DNA from: Prevotella dentasini JCM 15908 | GTDB lineage: Bacteria; Bacteroidota; Bacteroidia; Bacteroidales; Bacteroidaceae | Length of the DNA: 64,000 nucleotides | Direction of reading: 5' to 3' | Assembly: GCF_000614065.1 (NCBI RefSeq) | Contig: NZ_BAKG01000006.1 | Coordinates: 1-64,000 of the forward strand | In this document: piece by piece, positions 46,049-55,921 of the stretch | Layout: every line of letters begins with the position of its first letter | Numbering within the stretch: position 1 is the stretch's first letter | Program-made: the position numbers and the translations under genes | Notes under the pieces: model-generated | Seen by the model: the letters and a program-made list of their open reading frames with translations, nothing else | Databases searched by the model: none | Told to the model about the DNA's origin: nothing

Positions 46049-47869
46049 TTAGTGCTTGATACACACAACGCCCTTACCTCCGTCGACCGAGATGATAAAG
46101 AGTCCCGGGTGAGGTGCCTTGACAGAGGCAGAAGCCGCTGCGACCGGATATGCTGCAATCAGCTGTCCGTGTGTGGTCGTCAGGTAGAGCGTCTTGGCCG
46201 ACTGGGGAATATTGTTAATCTCCCAGCCATCGGCATTTTCGTGGACTGACAGCCTGTGGGATGCTCCGTCAGGTGTTCCGATACCGTCCTGCACGCAGCC
46301 GGTTCCGTCGCCAAGGACAGACACCATCCACCCCTTGTCTGTGGCTATGTCTGTTTTGCTCACTTCTGCTGACGACGCCACGTCATTGAACAAAAGCAGT
46401 CCGCCAAGGTCATTGTAGTCGTCTTCTGCACGTTTCTTCCTCAAAGAGCGGTATAGTTCGTCCAAGGCACAGACCTCAAGTTGGGTTCTGTCTACCGATA
46501 CGTAGCGCAGATTGTCTGCTGCCTTCAGTGTCAGACCCGACGTGATGGGATTGCCGCTCACTACTACGTCCAAGAGGGCCGGATGGTTTTCCAAATCGAT
46601 GGTTTCTATCTCGTTGTTGCTGCAATTGATAGAGAAAAGTCCTGTCAGCTTAGAGACATCAAGCGTACTTATCTTGTTATCATTGCAATTGAGGTCTGTC
46701 AGCTTGGTCAACTCTGAAATGTTCGTCGCAGAAAAGTCGCATGCGCTGCAGTTCAGGGTTCTCAAGGACAAGGGGAAGCCGACATCACGAAGACTTGCAT
46801 TGTCCGAACAGTCCAGATAGCTCATGGCAGTACATCCCTCCAACTTCAGCTCTCCCAGCAAATTGGAATAACAGACCAGTGTTTCCAGCTTCTTCATACC
46901 ACTCACGTCAAGTTTCGTGAGCTGATTGTTGTTACAAGTCAGCGATACAAGTTCGGGAGCGTCCTTCACATTCAGTTCGGAGAGGCTGTTGCCTCCGCAT
47001 GACAGGTCTCTCAGCTGTGTCATTCCAGAAAGGTCGAGTGAGGAAAGACCAAAATTATTGTCCGTAACAAGCACTTTCAAACGCTTGGTCTGAGAGAGGT
47101 CAAGGGTGTTCAATCCGGCCATCGGCACCATCAGGGTGTCAATCTTGTTGTTCTCCGGCAACACAAACTCCTTCAAGGGCTTTCCCAATCCTGCACTGAC
47201 ATAGGTCAGCTCCCTACAGTTAGACAGATTGAACTTCTCTACCAAAGTCTGAACAGCATCCAGACGCTTAAGCTTTGGACATTCTGCAAGGTTCAGCTCT
47301 TTCAGAGCAAAGTTGGAATTGCAGACCAGTGTCTCCAGTTCGGGGTGCTGTGTCAGCTTTAAGGAAGACAAATGGTTGTTTGTTGCTATAACCGTATTAA
47401 TCTGATGGTTGGCAGATAAATCCAAGGCTTCCAAAGGAGTATCCTGAATGTAGACCATCTGCAATTTGGGATTATGGGAGAGATCTATCTGGGTAACATA
47501 ATTCTTGCGTGAAATCAGGTAGACCAACGAAGGCATCTGTGTAACGTCCAAGGCTGTAAGCTGATTGCCGGAACACTCCAGCACAGTAAGATTTCCATAA
47601 ATGGTAAGGTCTTGGCTTACGAGTTTCCCACTGACGCGTGTGGCTGAAACATGGAGTTGTCCGGAAGTTACGGTACCTTCTCCCCAATCCAGCGAATACT
47701 CGCCTTCTTCCGTTCCCATAATCAGGAGTTCATAATCTGTTCCCACACCACCGGCGAAGTGCATCTTGACACACGGGCTATTCTCTTCTGTCCCTGCCAT
47801 GACTTGACATGGAACACCTGCGATTAAAACCGTAAGAAATGCCCATAAAATACTTAAAGTTCTGTTCAT
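46049..47869 (-). CDS. Secreted cysteine-type leucine-rich-repeat protein
   Basis: A 606-aa exported protein (signal peptide to about 26, CQVMAG). The N-terminal beta region reads CVKMHFAGGVGTDYELLIMG. About 16 leucine-rich repeats of the L..L.C..N.L..LD.S type follow (LTVLECSGNQLTALDVTQMP; LVSLTCNNNQLTKLDVSGMK). The end TLYLTTTHGQLIAAYPV and GLFIISVDGGKGVVCIK resembles a sorting domain. The architecture matches the plus-strand LRR protein at 40.2 kb, so the two are probably paralogues. A -7-like box TAAATTTG is at 47913-47920 on the minus strand, with no clear -33 element. Confidence 0.86.
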   Translation of the reverse strand: MNRTLSILWAFLTVLIAGVPCQVMAGTEENSPCVKMHFAGGVGTDYELLIMGTEEGEYSLDWGEGTVTSGQLHVSATRVSGKLVSQDLTIYGNLTVLECSGNQLTALDVTQMPSLVYLISRKNYVTQIDLSHNPKLQMVYIQDTPLEALDLSANHQINTVIATNNHLSSLKLTQHPELETLVCNSNFALKELNLAECPKLKRLDAVQTLVEKFNLSNCRELTYVSAGLGKPLKEFVLPENNKIDTLMVPMAGLNTLDLSQTKRLKVLVTDNNFGLSSLDLSGMTQLRDLSCGGNSLSELNVKDAPELVSLTCNNNQLTKLDVSGMKKLETLVCYSNLLGELKLEGCTAMSYLDCSDNASLRDVGFPLSLRTLNCSACDFSATNISELTKLTDLNCNDNKISTLDVSKLTGLFSINCSNNEIETIDLENHPALLDVVVSGNPITSGLTLKAADNLRYVSVDRTQLEVCALDELYRSLRKKRAEDDYNDLGGLLLFNDVASSAEVSKTDIATDKGWMVSVLGDGTGCVQDGIGTPDGASHRLSVHENADGWEINNIPQSAKTLYLTTTHGQLIAAYPVAAASASVKAPHPGLFIISVDGGKGVVCIKH

Positions 47870-48129
47870 AATGATGTTTGTCTTTTATTTTTAGTATGAG
47901 ATTCTTTCAATGCAAATTTAATATATTTTCGGAATAAAACATAATTTGTTCCAACTTTAATTTTCGTATGCGTTGCATTGAGGAAATTTCATAAACCTTT
48001 TTAATTCAACGTATTACAGGTATTTTTACATTATTCCTTGATGCTTGCCATACCAGAAATGCAACAAAGAAAAGCTCTTAATTACAAATCAAATTGCTCT
48101 TTTTTCTTTCTTTTCTCTTGAAAAAGTCG

Positions 48130-48148
48130 TATTTTTGTAACAAAAATA
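48130..48148. promoter_or_regulatory. Palindromic promoter element ahead of the TPR regulator
   Basis: TATTTTTG, then TAA, then CAAAAATA: a perfect inverted repeat whose left half is a plus-strand -7 box ending 24 bases before the TPR gene, and whose right half is a minus-strand -7 box pointing to the LRR genes. It could be a bidirectional promoter or an operator. No well-spaced TTG was found on the plus side. Confidence 0.45.
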
Positions 48149-48161
48149 AGCACACACTATC

Positions 48162-49751
48162 GTGAAAAAGTTATATTTACTATTATTGCTGATTATTATC
48201 ATTATGACGGGAGCCTGCAGTTCCGGGGCAAACTCCAATGGTGAACTGAAGAGAATCGACTCGCTCATCAATCGGGATTCCCTGACTTTTGCATATAGGG
48301 AAATAGAGAAAGTCCAAGCGAAAAACTTACGGGACACCCGGGATTCGGCCTACTACTTCCTGTTGAAGACAAAAGTGATGTATGAGCTTTACATGCCGAT
48401 TGGCTCAACCAAAATAATTGATTACAGCATTGAATTTTACAACCATCACCATGACAGCGAGGAAAAGCTGGCGGAAGCACTCTATCACAAGGCCTCTATC
48501 CTGCACGAACTCGGAAATGTCAAGGAAGCCGTTGTCTGCCTGAAGAGTGCGGAATATCTCGTAGAGAAAACAGACAACATAAACCTGAAACATAAGATTT
48601 ACAAGAACTTCGTCATCCTGAACGAAGAAGCCGATGAGCACAAAATCGCACTTGAATATGCGAAGAAAAACCTGCGGATATCGCTTTCAGTGCAAAAACC
48701 GTTTTGGATAGCACATGCCTATAACGACTTGATAGTGTCCTACAACGAACTGGGGCAACCGGACAGTGCCAGACTATATCTGCAAAAGAGCATAGACCTT
48801 CTTCCCCATATTCCAAGAAAAGAACGGATATATATACTAAACAATATCGGGGCACACCTGATTCCTACCAACCCCAAGAAAGCCGAAGAATATTTCCTAC
48901 AAGTGCTTGAGATTGAACCCCTCGAAGCAGCGAAAATCAACTTGGCGTATCTCTATGCACTCAAAGGCAACGTCGAACAGGCAGAAGACATTTGGAAGAA
49001 AGCACTCAATACCAATGACTTTCACGTCAGAAACGAGGTTCTCCACTCGCTGTTCCACAGCCAACTAACCAACAGGAAATATCAAGAAGCCACCCAAACG
49101 GCAAAAGAACTCGTAGAATTGACCGACAGCCTGTCGAAAGCGCACGATGAGAACAACATTATTGATATCCAGCAGGAGTTTGACAAGATGAAAGCCACGC
49201 AAGACTACGAGCAGAGAATCGGAATCAGTCTTTTCGTCATCGTCCTTCTGTCTCTACTTTTTATCATCGTCCTCTTGTATTCGCGCTATAAGACATCCAA
49301 GGCACAGGGGGTTCTTGCCAAAGACCAAATGCTCATCCGAGGCTATGAGAGCCAAATCTCAGAGCTGAAACAGCAGAAACAGGGAAAGGAAAAAGAAATA
49401 GAGACTCTGACAAGGAAACGAGAGCAGCTGATAGACAAGCACAGAGACATTCTCAGTGAAGGGCACAAGCTCTACACTGACATCTTGGAATCGAACGAGA
49501 CCACCATCATGTGGAAGAGAAAGGACTTTGAATGTTTCATAGAATACTATCGGTTGGTCAATGCGGAATTTGTTGACCATTTGGAACAAGCCTACAAAGG
49601 ACTTTCACCCAAATATAAATTCCTGCTCATATTGGAACACTTAGACAAAGACAGAAAGGAAATCATGCGAATCATGGCTTTTGCGGAAGGCTCTCTCAGG
49701 TCTGCCAAAAGCCGAATCAACAAACACAGCATTGAAAGCGAAATGTCATGA
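48162..49751 (+). CDS. Membrane-bound TPR protein with helical C-terminal regulator-like domain
   Basis: A 529-aa protein with an N-terminal lipoprotein-type signal (LLIIIIMTGAC, Cys about 19), TPR helices over about 60-330 (ALYHKASILHELGNVKEAVV, NLAYLYALKGNVEQAEDIWK), one membrane span (about 360-382, ISLFVIVLLSLLFIIVLLY) and a coiled coil (about 395-440). The C-terminal ~80 residues read LSPKYKFLLILEHLDKDRKEIM and AFAEGSLRSAKSRINKH, which looks like a divergent LuxR-type helix-turn-helix. Such TPR-TM-HTH proteins are common Bacteroidetes regulators. It may control the adjacent LRR genes; this is inference. Confidence 0.78.
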   Translation: MKKLYLLLLLIIIIMTGACSSGANSNGELKRIDSLINRDSLTFAYREIEKVQAKNLRDTRDSAYYFLLKTKVMYELYMPIGSTKIIDYSIEFYNHHHDSEEKLAEALYHKASILHELGNVKEAVVCLKSAEYLVEKTDNINLKHKIYKNFVILNEEADEHKIALEYAKKNLRISLSVQKPFWIAHAYNDLIVSYNELGQPDSARLYLQKSIDLLPHIPRKERIYILNNIGAHLIPTNPKKAEEYFLQVLEIEPLEAAKINLAYLYALKGNVEQAEDIWKKALNTNDFHVRNEVLHSLFHSQLTNRKYQEATQTAKELVELTDSLSKAHDENNIIDIQQEFDKMKATQDYEQRIGISLFVIVLLSLLFIIVLLYSRYKTSKAQGVLAKDQMLIRGYESQISELKQQKQGKEKEIETLTRKREQLIDKHRDILSEGHKLYTDILESNETTIMWKRKDFECFIEYYRLVNAEFVDHLEQAYKGLSPKYKFLLILEHLDKDRKEIMRIMAFAEGSLRSAKSRINKHSIESEMS

Positions 49752-49928
49752 CAACCGACCTCTGAATCCGCCGCCGTATCAATTTCTTTTCAAAGAATTA
49801 TTGTCTTATACCGAAGATATAATATCAGGCGAATACACGAGTCCGGGATAAGCAAACAATGAGAAAGCAGACGAGGGAACAGGCAGAGTTGGCTGTTCAT
49901 ATTTGTTCAACACATTCCTGTAGACTAT

Positions 49929-50747
49929 TCAGTATTCCACCATATTGCCCCACGCTTCTTCTATCTCCTTATCAAGCCTCGGTATGGTTCGCGGAATGGT
50001 GAACGTCCATACGTGGTTCTTCTCTTTCCTGATATCCTTGAGTTCCGATTCGGTAATGGTCATTTGGTCGGTTATGAAAAATTCCGACCACACGTCAATA
50101 CGGTTGTCATCGTCATCCCCCTTGTAATGGGCGAAGAACGTTTGCTGCTTGCGCGTGGCCAACAGGTCGGCAAGTGTATAGGACTCTTTCTCTCCGTTGT
50201 AAGTTTCTGTCTCGTCGTACAGGGTCATCCGTGCTACGATGCCGTAGATTTTCAGTTGGCTCATGTCTATTTCGTGATTCGGCTGTCCCACGAGGTTGTC
50301 TATCTCAATGGTCGTTGTCGGAAAGAGAATACCTCCTTGCCGGCGCGTTCCGTGTGTTATTTTGCCGCATCTGTCTGCCCATCGGTAGACATCTCCGTTA
50401 TTTCTGACCGAATACACCTCGCTTCTGATACTTTCAATAAGCGTTACCTGTTCCAGATTCGGAAGATTCATTCTCACGAAAGTGTCGTCTCCATTGGCCT
50501 GTGGGGCTTTCCTGCGACGTTCTCCAAGGAATTTCCTTTCTACGAAAATATCTCCTTTATCAGTAGTGGAGGATGAATCGGGAACGGGGATATATACTTC
50601 CATCATTCCGTCTACGAAATAGGCGAGCATGGAGTTGGTAGACTGATAGACACGGTAGTAGCCTTTCAGGCGTATGTATTCCTTTTCCCGAGACTGCAAA
50701 GATAGCGCGAGGAAGAACAAAAGGAGAAAAGAGAGGGTGCGACTCAT
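49929..50747 (-). CDS. Exported protein of unknown function
   Basis: A 272-aa protein beginning with a hydrophobic signal (MSRTLSFLLLFFLALSLQS). The mature part starts EKEYIRLKGYYRVYQSTNSM and has IEIDNLVGQPNHEIDMSQLK and WSEFFITDQMTITESELKDI. It is beta-rich with scattered Tyr and no recognised domain. ATG 50747 overlaps the stop of the hemolysin III gene (ATGA), so translation is coupled; an earlier in-frame ATG (50771) lies inside that gene. The function is not identified. Confidence 0.75.
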   Translation of the reverse strand: MSRTLSFLLLFFLALSLQSREKEYIRLKGYYRVYQSTNSMLAYFVDGMMEVYIPVPDSSSTTDKGDIFVERKFLGERRRKAPQANGDDTFVRMNLPNLEQVTLIESIRSEVYSVRNNGDVYRWADRCGKITHGTRRQGGILFPTTTIEIDNLVGQPNHEIDMSQLKIYGIVARMTLYDETETYNGEKESYTLADLLATRKQQTFFAHYKGDDDDNRIDVWSEFFITDQMTITESELKDIRKEKNHVWTFTIPRTIPRLDKEIEEAWGNMVEY

Positions 50748-51400
50748 AGATACTGCATTAATATCCCCCACACGGCAACAATATGGCAGACACTGCCGGC
50801 AAGGACAAAGAAATGGAAGACGGTGTGCATGTATTTCCGCTTGTTGAGCGAATAGAACAGTGCACCCGTAATATACATGATACCTTCAGCGATAATCCAT
50901 AGGATGGCGGAAGTATTGAGAACGTCAAGCAAAGGCTTAAAGGCAACCAGTACAGACAAGCCCATCCCGATAAAGGCGAGGGTTTCCAGATTGCTGTGGT
51001 CTTTGAGCCTATGGAAGGATGATACCGTTCCGGCTACCGTGCAGAGCCATACGAAGGCGAAAAGTCCCCATCCCCATAATCCTTCATTTCGGAGAGCAAT
51101 GAGCGTAATGGGGGAATAGGAACCTGCAATGTGCCAGTAAATCGCAGCATGATCCCACTTCCGCAGCCGCTCCTTCCATACCGACCGTGCCGAGAGTGCA
51201 TGATAGACGGTGGAAGTAATGTAACTGAACAACATACCAACGAGATAGAGTATCACACCTGCCGTCGCCCATCCGTTGCGGACTTTGAAGCACCACACGA
51301 GGAAGACCGTCCCGAAAACCACACCCAAGGCAATGCCTCCGCTGTGGCTCCACGAGTTCCAAAGCTCTTCCTTGTGTGAAAAAAATATCTTTCGCTTCAT
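50744..51400 (-). CDS. Hemolysin III (PAQR-like) membrane protein
   Basis: A 218-aa protein with seven predicted membrane segments. It has the family motifs EELWNSWSHSGGIALGVVFG, SSTVYH-type sequence in SYITSTVYHALSARSVW, KWDHAAIYWHIAGSYSP and HTVFHFFVLAGSVCHIVAVW. The conserved Ser and His residues suit a metal-dependent lipid hydrolase-like site as proposed for the PAQR superfamily. The name comes from a Bacillus hemolysin; haemolytic activity here is not implied. ATG 51400 gives the usual N-terminus. It is coupled to the unknown gene downstream. Confidence 0.88.
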   Translation of the reverse strand: MKRKIFFSHKEELWNSWSHSGGIALGVVFGTVFLVWCFKVRNGWATAGVILYLVGMLFSYITSTVYHALSARSVWKERLRKWDHAAIYWHIAGSYSPITLIALRNEGLWGWGLFAFVWLCTVAGTVSSFHRLKDHSNLETLAFIGMGLSVLVAFKPLLDVLNTSAILWIIAEGIMYITGALFYSLNKRKYMHTVFHFFVLAGSVCHIVAVWGILMQYL

Positions 51401-51535
51401 CGTCCTGTTATTCGTCTTTCTTGGAGCGGCTTGCCTCGTCCCCATATCTGTGACAACCTGTGTTTTATAACGGACAAACGGGGCGTTTTTACCCCTGCAA
51501 ACGGAGTATTCCGAGCCTCCATTGGGGAGAAACTA
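51401..51535. other. Short gap between rnr and hemolysin III
   Basis: Contains CCATTGGGGAGAAAC (51518-51532), similar to part of the insertion in leuS, and a G/C-rich imperfect inverted repeat around 51478-51505 that may end the rnr transcript. No gene is seen. Confidence 0.35.
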
Positions 51536-53794
51536 TTACTTCCTCCTGCGTCGTTTGCTCTTCTTGTCAGTTTCAGGGGCAGGGCGGTAGGCGCGCTCCT
51601 TGTTGTCGTCAAGGGTAAAGTCAAGCTGCTTCCTTTCAAGATTGGCCCGTGCCACCTTTATTCTTATAGGGTCTCCCAGCTGGTACTTATAGTGATGCCG
51701 GCGTCCTATGAGACAGTAGTTCTTCTCATCGAAATCGTAATAGTCGTCGTCAAGGTCGCGCATCGGTATCATTCCTTCGCAGTGGTTCTCGTCAATCTCA
51801 GCATAGATACCGTAGCTCTGAATCCCAGAGATATGTGCGTCATAGCTTTCCCCGATGTGTTCGCCCATGAACTCGACCATCTTGTATTTGATAGAGTCGC
51901 GTTCTGCATTCTGAGCCACCTGCTCCATATCCGAGCAATGCTCGCAAAGTTCCTCGTAATGGTCTTTGTTGGCAGAGCGTCCGCTCCCTGATAGCGCGTG
52001 ATAAGCCGGTGAACCATTGTGTCGGGGTAACGCCGGATAGGAGAAGTGAAGTGCGTATAGTAGTCGAAAGCCAGTCCGAAGTGTCCGATGTTGTGTATCG
52101 TATATTTCGCCTTCATCATTGAGCGGAGGGCTATCGTCTGGATGACTTTCTCCTCGCGCTTTCCCTGTACCTCGTCCATGAGGCGTTAATGGCCCGGGCA
52201 GCCGCTCCCTTCGTACTGGACGATTTCAGCTTGTAGCCGAACTTGGCAGAGAACTGCCTCAGGTTCTCGAATTTCTGTGGGTCGGGGTTGTCGTGTACAC
52301 GATAGGGAAGGGTCTTGGGGTTCTTGCCCTTGGCAACTTTTCCAATGCTCTCTGCCACATGGCGATTGGCAAGAAGCATGAACTCCTCTATCAGCTTGTT
52401 GGCATCTTTCGACCGTTTGAAGTAGCAGCGTGTCGGCTTACCCTTGTCATCGACGTCAAAATGCAATTCTTCGGAGTCGAATTTTACGCTTCCATTCTTG
52501 AAACGCTTCTTGCGGAGCAATTTGGCGAGACGGTCGAGGGTGATGATTTCCTCGGCAAACTCACCCTTATATCCCTCCTTGCCGGGCAGCGGTGCAGGCT
52601 CTTCCGTTCCATCCACTACACCATTGTCTTCCAAAATCTGCTGCGCCTCCTCGTAGCATAACGCCGGTTACTCTTGATGACAGTATGAACAATACGGTAA
52701 GACTTGATTTCAGCATTGTCGTCAAGGTCGAAGATAACGCTGAAGGCAAGTTTCTCCTCATTCGGACGAAGCGAGCACACGAAGTTGCAGAGCCGCTCAG
52801 GCAGCATCGGGATGGTACGGTCAACCAAATAGATAGACGTGGCACGCTGCTGTGCCTCTTTGTCGATGACGTCGCCCTCCTTCACATAATGCGATACATC
52901 GGCAATATGCACGCCCACCTGCCATAGTTTATTATCCAATCGTCGGATGGAAAGTGCATCGTCGAAGTCCTTTGCATCCTTCGGGTCAATGGTACAGGTC
53001 CATACGTCGCGGAAGTCCTCACGCTCGGCAAGGTCTTTCGCTGTAATCTCTCCGCTGATTTTGTTGGCAGCCTCCTCCACTTTCTTCGGATACCTGTAGG
53101 GCAGTCCGTACTGGGCAAGAATGGTATTCATCTCTACATCGTTATCTCCTGCCTGCCCGAGTACGTCAACGACTTCTCCTACAAGATTCTTGTGGTCGGC
53201 ATCGGGCCACTTCGTTATCTTCACCAAGGCACGGTCGTCGGTATGTCCGCCCTTCAGCTTCTTCTTGGGGATGAGAATGTCGTGCACAAAAAGGTTTTCC
53301 TGCGTAATAAGGAAAGCAATATCTTTCTCAACCTTCAGGCGTCCGACGAACGTATCCTTCTTTCTTTGCAGGATTTCTATGACCATCGCCTCCTTGATAT
53401 GCTTTTCGCGACGGGCCATGAACTGTACCCTGACGCGGTCGCCGTTAAGGGCTGACATTGAATTGCGCTCCGATACAAAGACGGGGGTACCGCCATCTTC
53501 GGGCAGGAAAGTATTCTTGCCATTTGACTTGCGCATGAACGTACCTTCCTGAACCTGTCCCTTGGTATTCAAAGTATAAGCGTTCTCACCCACCTTTGAC
53601 AGGAAGTCGTCCCATGCCATCTCTTCCATTATATCAATGGCAAGCATCTTCAGTGGATGAGTGGTCAGCTTGAGGGAGTGGAATATCTGTTTGAAACTGA
53701 AAGTCGCGTCTGGCTGCGACTGGAAAAAGCCGGTCAATTTCTCGGCGAGCTGTTTTTTATTAAGTCGTTTGCCGCCTCTCTTTTCTTTTCCCAT
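51536..53794 (-). pseudogene. rnr: Ribonuclease R, three frameshifts
   Basis: 3'-5' exoribonuclease that degrades structured RNA. With three bases restored (near 52655, 52183 and 51976) it encodes 753 aa, a normal length. The N-terminal winged-helix region starts MGKEKRGGKRLNKKQLAEKL, followed by cold-shock-type beta barrels. The RNB catalytic motif TIDPKDAKDFDDALSI is near 275. The HFTSPIRRYPDTMVHRL region is intact in the third frame, and the C-terminal S1 domain (SYDAHISGIQSYGIYAEIDE) with a basic KKSKRRRRK tail is in the fourth. Loss of this enzyme by three separate clean deletions is improbable, so sequence error is suspected. The gene is divergent from the epimerase gene. Confidence 0.87.
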
Positions 53795-53816
53795 ATAATA
53801 TTGTCTTTTGATATTT

Positions 53817-53848
53817 TTGACAAAGTAACGAAAAAGTTTGTATCTTTG
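53817..53848 (+). promoter_or_regulatory. Promoter of the epimerase gene
   Basis: TTG at 53817-53819, 21-base spacer, TATCTTTG at 53841-53848, ending 26 bases before the ATG at 53874. A near-consensus minus-strand box (TTACTTTG, about 53822-53829) overlaps it and may serve rnr. Confidence 0.6.
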
Positions 53849-53873
53849 CAAACGTTTCATGCTAAATTTTCTA

Positions 53874-54893
53874 ATGAAGAAGATATTAATAACAGGTGCT
53901 ACTGGCTTCATCGGCTCATTTATCGTTGAGGAAGCTCTCCGACAAGGGATGGAGACATGGGCCGCCATACGCTCCACTTCGTCCCGAAAGTACCTGCAAG
54001 ACCCACGCATACACTTCATAGAACTGGACTTCTCGTCGGAACATCAACTCTGCGAAGCCCTTGCTGAGCACCACTTCGACTACGTTGTCCATGCAGCCGG
54101 AGTTACGAAGTGCCTGAACAGGGAAGACTTCTTCCGTGTCAACACTGACAGCACACGACATCTCGCTGATGCTCTAACGGCTACAGGGCAGCCCTTACAA
54201 CGTTTTGTCTACCTTTCGAGCCTCAGCATCTTCGGAGCCATCCGCGAAAGTAAGCCCTACAGAGAAATAGAACCGACCGATACGCCACGCCCGAACACCG
54301 CATACGGAAAGAGCAAGCTAAAGGCGGAAGAATACCTCTCCCAGTTACTCTCCGCCCGTGAGGGATTGGGAAAAGGATTTCCCTACGTCATCCTCCGCCC
54401 CACAGGCGTATATGGCCCGAGGGAGAAAGACTACTTCCTGATGGCAAAATCGATTAAGGGACATTCCGACTTTGCGGTAGGGTTCAAGCGTCAGGATATT
54501 ACCTTCGTCTACGTAAAGGACGTCGTACAGGCAGTTTTCCTCGCCCTTGACCATGGAAAGGACGGCAGTGCCTACTTTCTCTCGGACGGACAGGTCTACC
54601 AAAGCAGCACTTTCAGCGACCTGATACACGAGGAACTAGGCAAGCCGTGGTGGATTCGCATTACTGCCCCAATATGGCTACTGCGTATCGTTACTGCTTT
54701 CGGGGACATAATCGGGCATCTCACCGGACGCATCTCGGCTCTGAACAACGACAAATATCAGATACTCAAACAGCGGAACTGGCGGTGCAACATCCAGCCC
54801 GCACGCGACGAACTCGGCTACAAACCCCGGTACGACCTGCGGAGAGGCGTGAAGGAAACGATAAAGTGGTATCGGGATGAGGGATGGCTGTGA
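53874..54893 (+). CDS. NAD-dependent epimerase/dehydratase (extended SDR)
   Basis: A 339-aa extended short-chain dehydrogenase. N-terminal NAD-binding MKKILITGATGFIGSFIVEE (TGxxGxxG), AAGVTK, catalytic YGKSK (Tyr about 151, Lys about 155) with an upstream Ser in FVYLSSLSIFG, and RPTGVYGPREKDY. The substrate is unknown; nucleotide-sugar or steroid-type substrates are both found in the family. It is followed 44 bases on by the PAP2 gene on the same strand, so the pair may act on one lipid or polyprenyl-linked sugar pathway. ATG 53874 was chosen because earlier in-frame codons overlap the promoter. Confidence 0.88.
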   Translation: MKKILITGATGFIGSFIVEEALRQGMETWAAIRSTSSRKYLQDPRIHFIELDFSSEHQLCEALAEHHFDYVVHAAGVTKCLNREDFFRVNTDSTRHLADALTATGQPLQRFVYLSSLSIFGAIRESKPYREIEPTDTPRPNTAYGKSKLKAEEYLSQLLSAREGLGKGFPYVILRPTGVYGPREKDYFLMAKSIKGHSDFAVGFKRQDITFVYVKDVVQAVFLALDHGKDGSAYFLSDGQVYQSSTFSDLIHEELGKPWWIRITAPIWLLRIVTAFGDIIGHLTGRISALNNDKYQILKQRNWRCNIQPARDELGYKPRYDLRRGVKETIKWYRDEGWL

Positions 54894-54937
54894 GCCTAAG
54901 AAATTAAAGGAGTTAGAAAAGCAACAACAACGACAAT

Positions 54938-55911
54938 ATGCAAAAATTTATAAGGAATCTTTTCCAACTCGAAAAGAAACCCCTTAAAGGGCTGATGTCC
55001 GTAGAGTGGATAATGCTGGGCTATATGCTCCTGACATTGCTGCTCATTCTCTTCCTCTATACGAAGATGGACAATCCACAGGCAATGATTTTCGGACGAC
55101 TGCGGATTATAGCCATGACGGCAGCCTTGTGGATAGTCTACCGCATTGTACCGTGCCGGCTAACGAGACTCGTGCGTATCGCTGCACAGATGGGGCTTCT
55201 GGCATGGTGGTATCCCGATACCTACGAAATCAACCGGGTGCTGCCGAATCTCGACCATCTCTTTGCCGAGTGGGAACAAAGCCTTTTCGGCTGCCAGCCT
55301 GCCCTTCTCTTCCATCAGGAGTTGCCCGATGCATTGTTCAGCGAGCTGTTCGACATGGGCTATGCAGCCTACTATCCGATGATAGCCCTCACGGTGCTTT
55401 ATTATTTCGGATGGCATTACCGCGAGTTCGAGCGTGCCTCCTTCATTGTCATGGCATCGTTTTTCATCTATTACGTCATCTTCATCTTCGTACCTGTCGT
55501 AGGCCCGACGTTCTACTACCATGCCGTGGGACTGAAACAGATTGCCGCAGGAGTATTCCCCAACCTGCACGACTATTTCAACAGCCATCAGGCGTGCCTG
55601 CCCAGTCCCGGATATAGCGACGGGCTGTTCTACCATCTTGTGGAGGATGCCAAGCTGCCGGAGAGCGTCCAACAGCTGCTTTCCCGAGTTCGCACGTCGG
55701 CATATCTACCGTGTGCATGCTGCTCGTCCGGCACGCCCGCAACTACAAGCTGCTCTCAGTGATGACACCTTTCTACCTGCTGCTCTGCTGTGCGACGGTC
55801 TATATTCAGGCACACTATCTCGTTGACGCCTTGGCAGGGCTCGTTACCGCTACGGCTTTCTATTTCGCTCTTCTATATGCCTCGCGCGGCATGGTGCGCA
55901 AGGAAAGATAG
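54938..55911 (+). pseudogene. PAP2-superfamily membrane phosphatase/transferase, one frameshift
   Basis: With one base restored near 55659 this encodes 324 aa. It has about six membrane segments; before the break come LPNLDHLFAEWEQSLFGCQP and YYPMIALTVLYYFGWHY. The restored frame reads PGERPTAAFPSSHVGISTV and QAHYLVDALAGLVTATA, giving the PSSH and H...D catalytic motifs of PAP2 enzymes. It resembles inositol-phosphotransferase or PAP2_3-type proteins, so it could transfer a phospho-headgroup or dephosphorylate a lipid. The break replaces all catalytic residues with an out-of-frame tail, so as written the product would be dead. Confidence 0.82.
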
Positions 55912-55921
55912 CCGGACCGTG

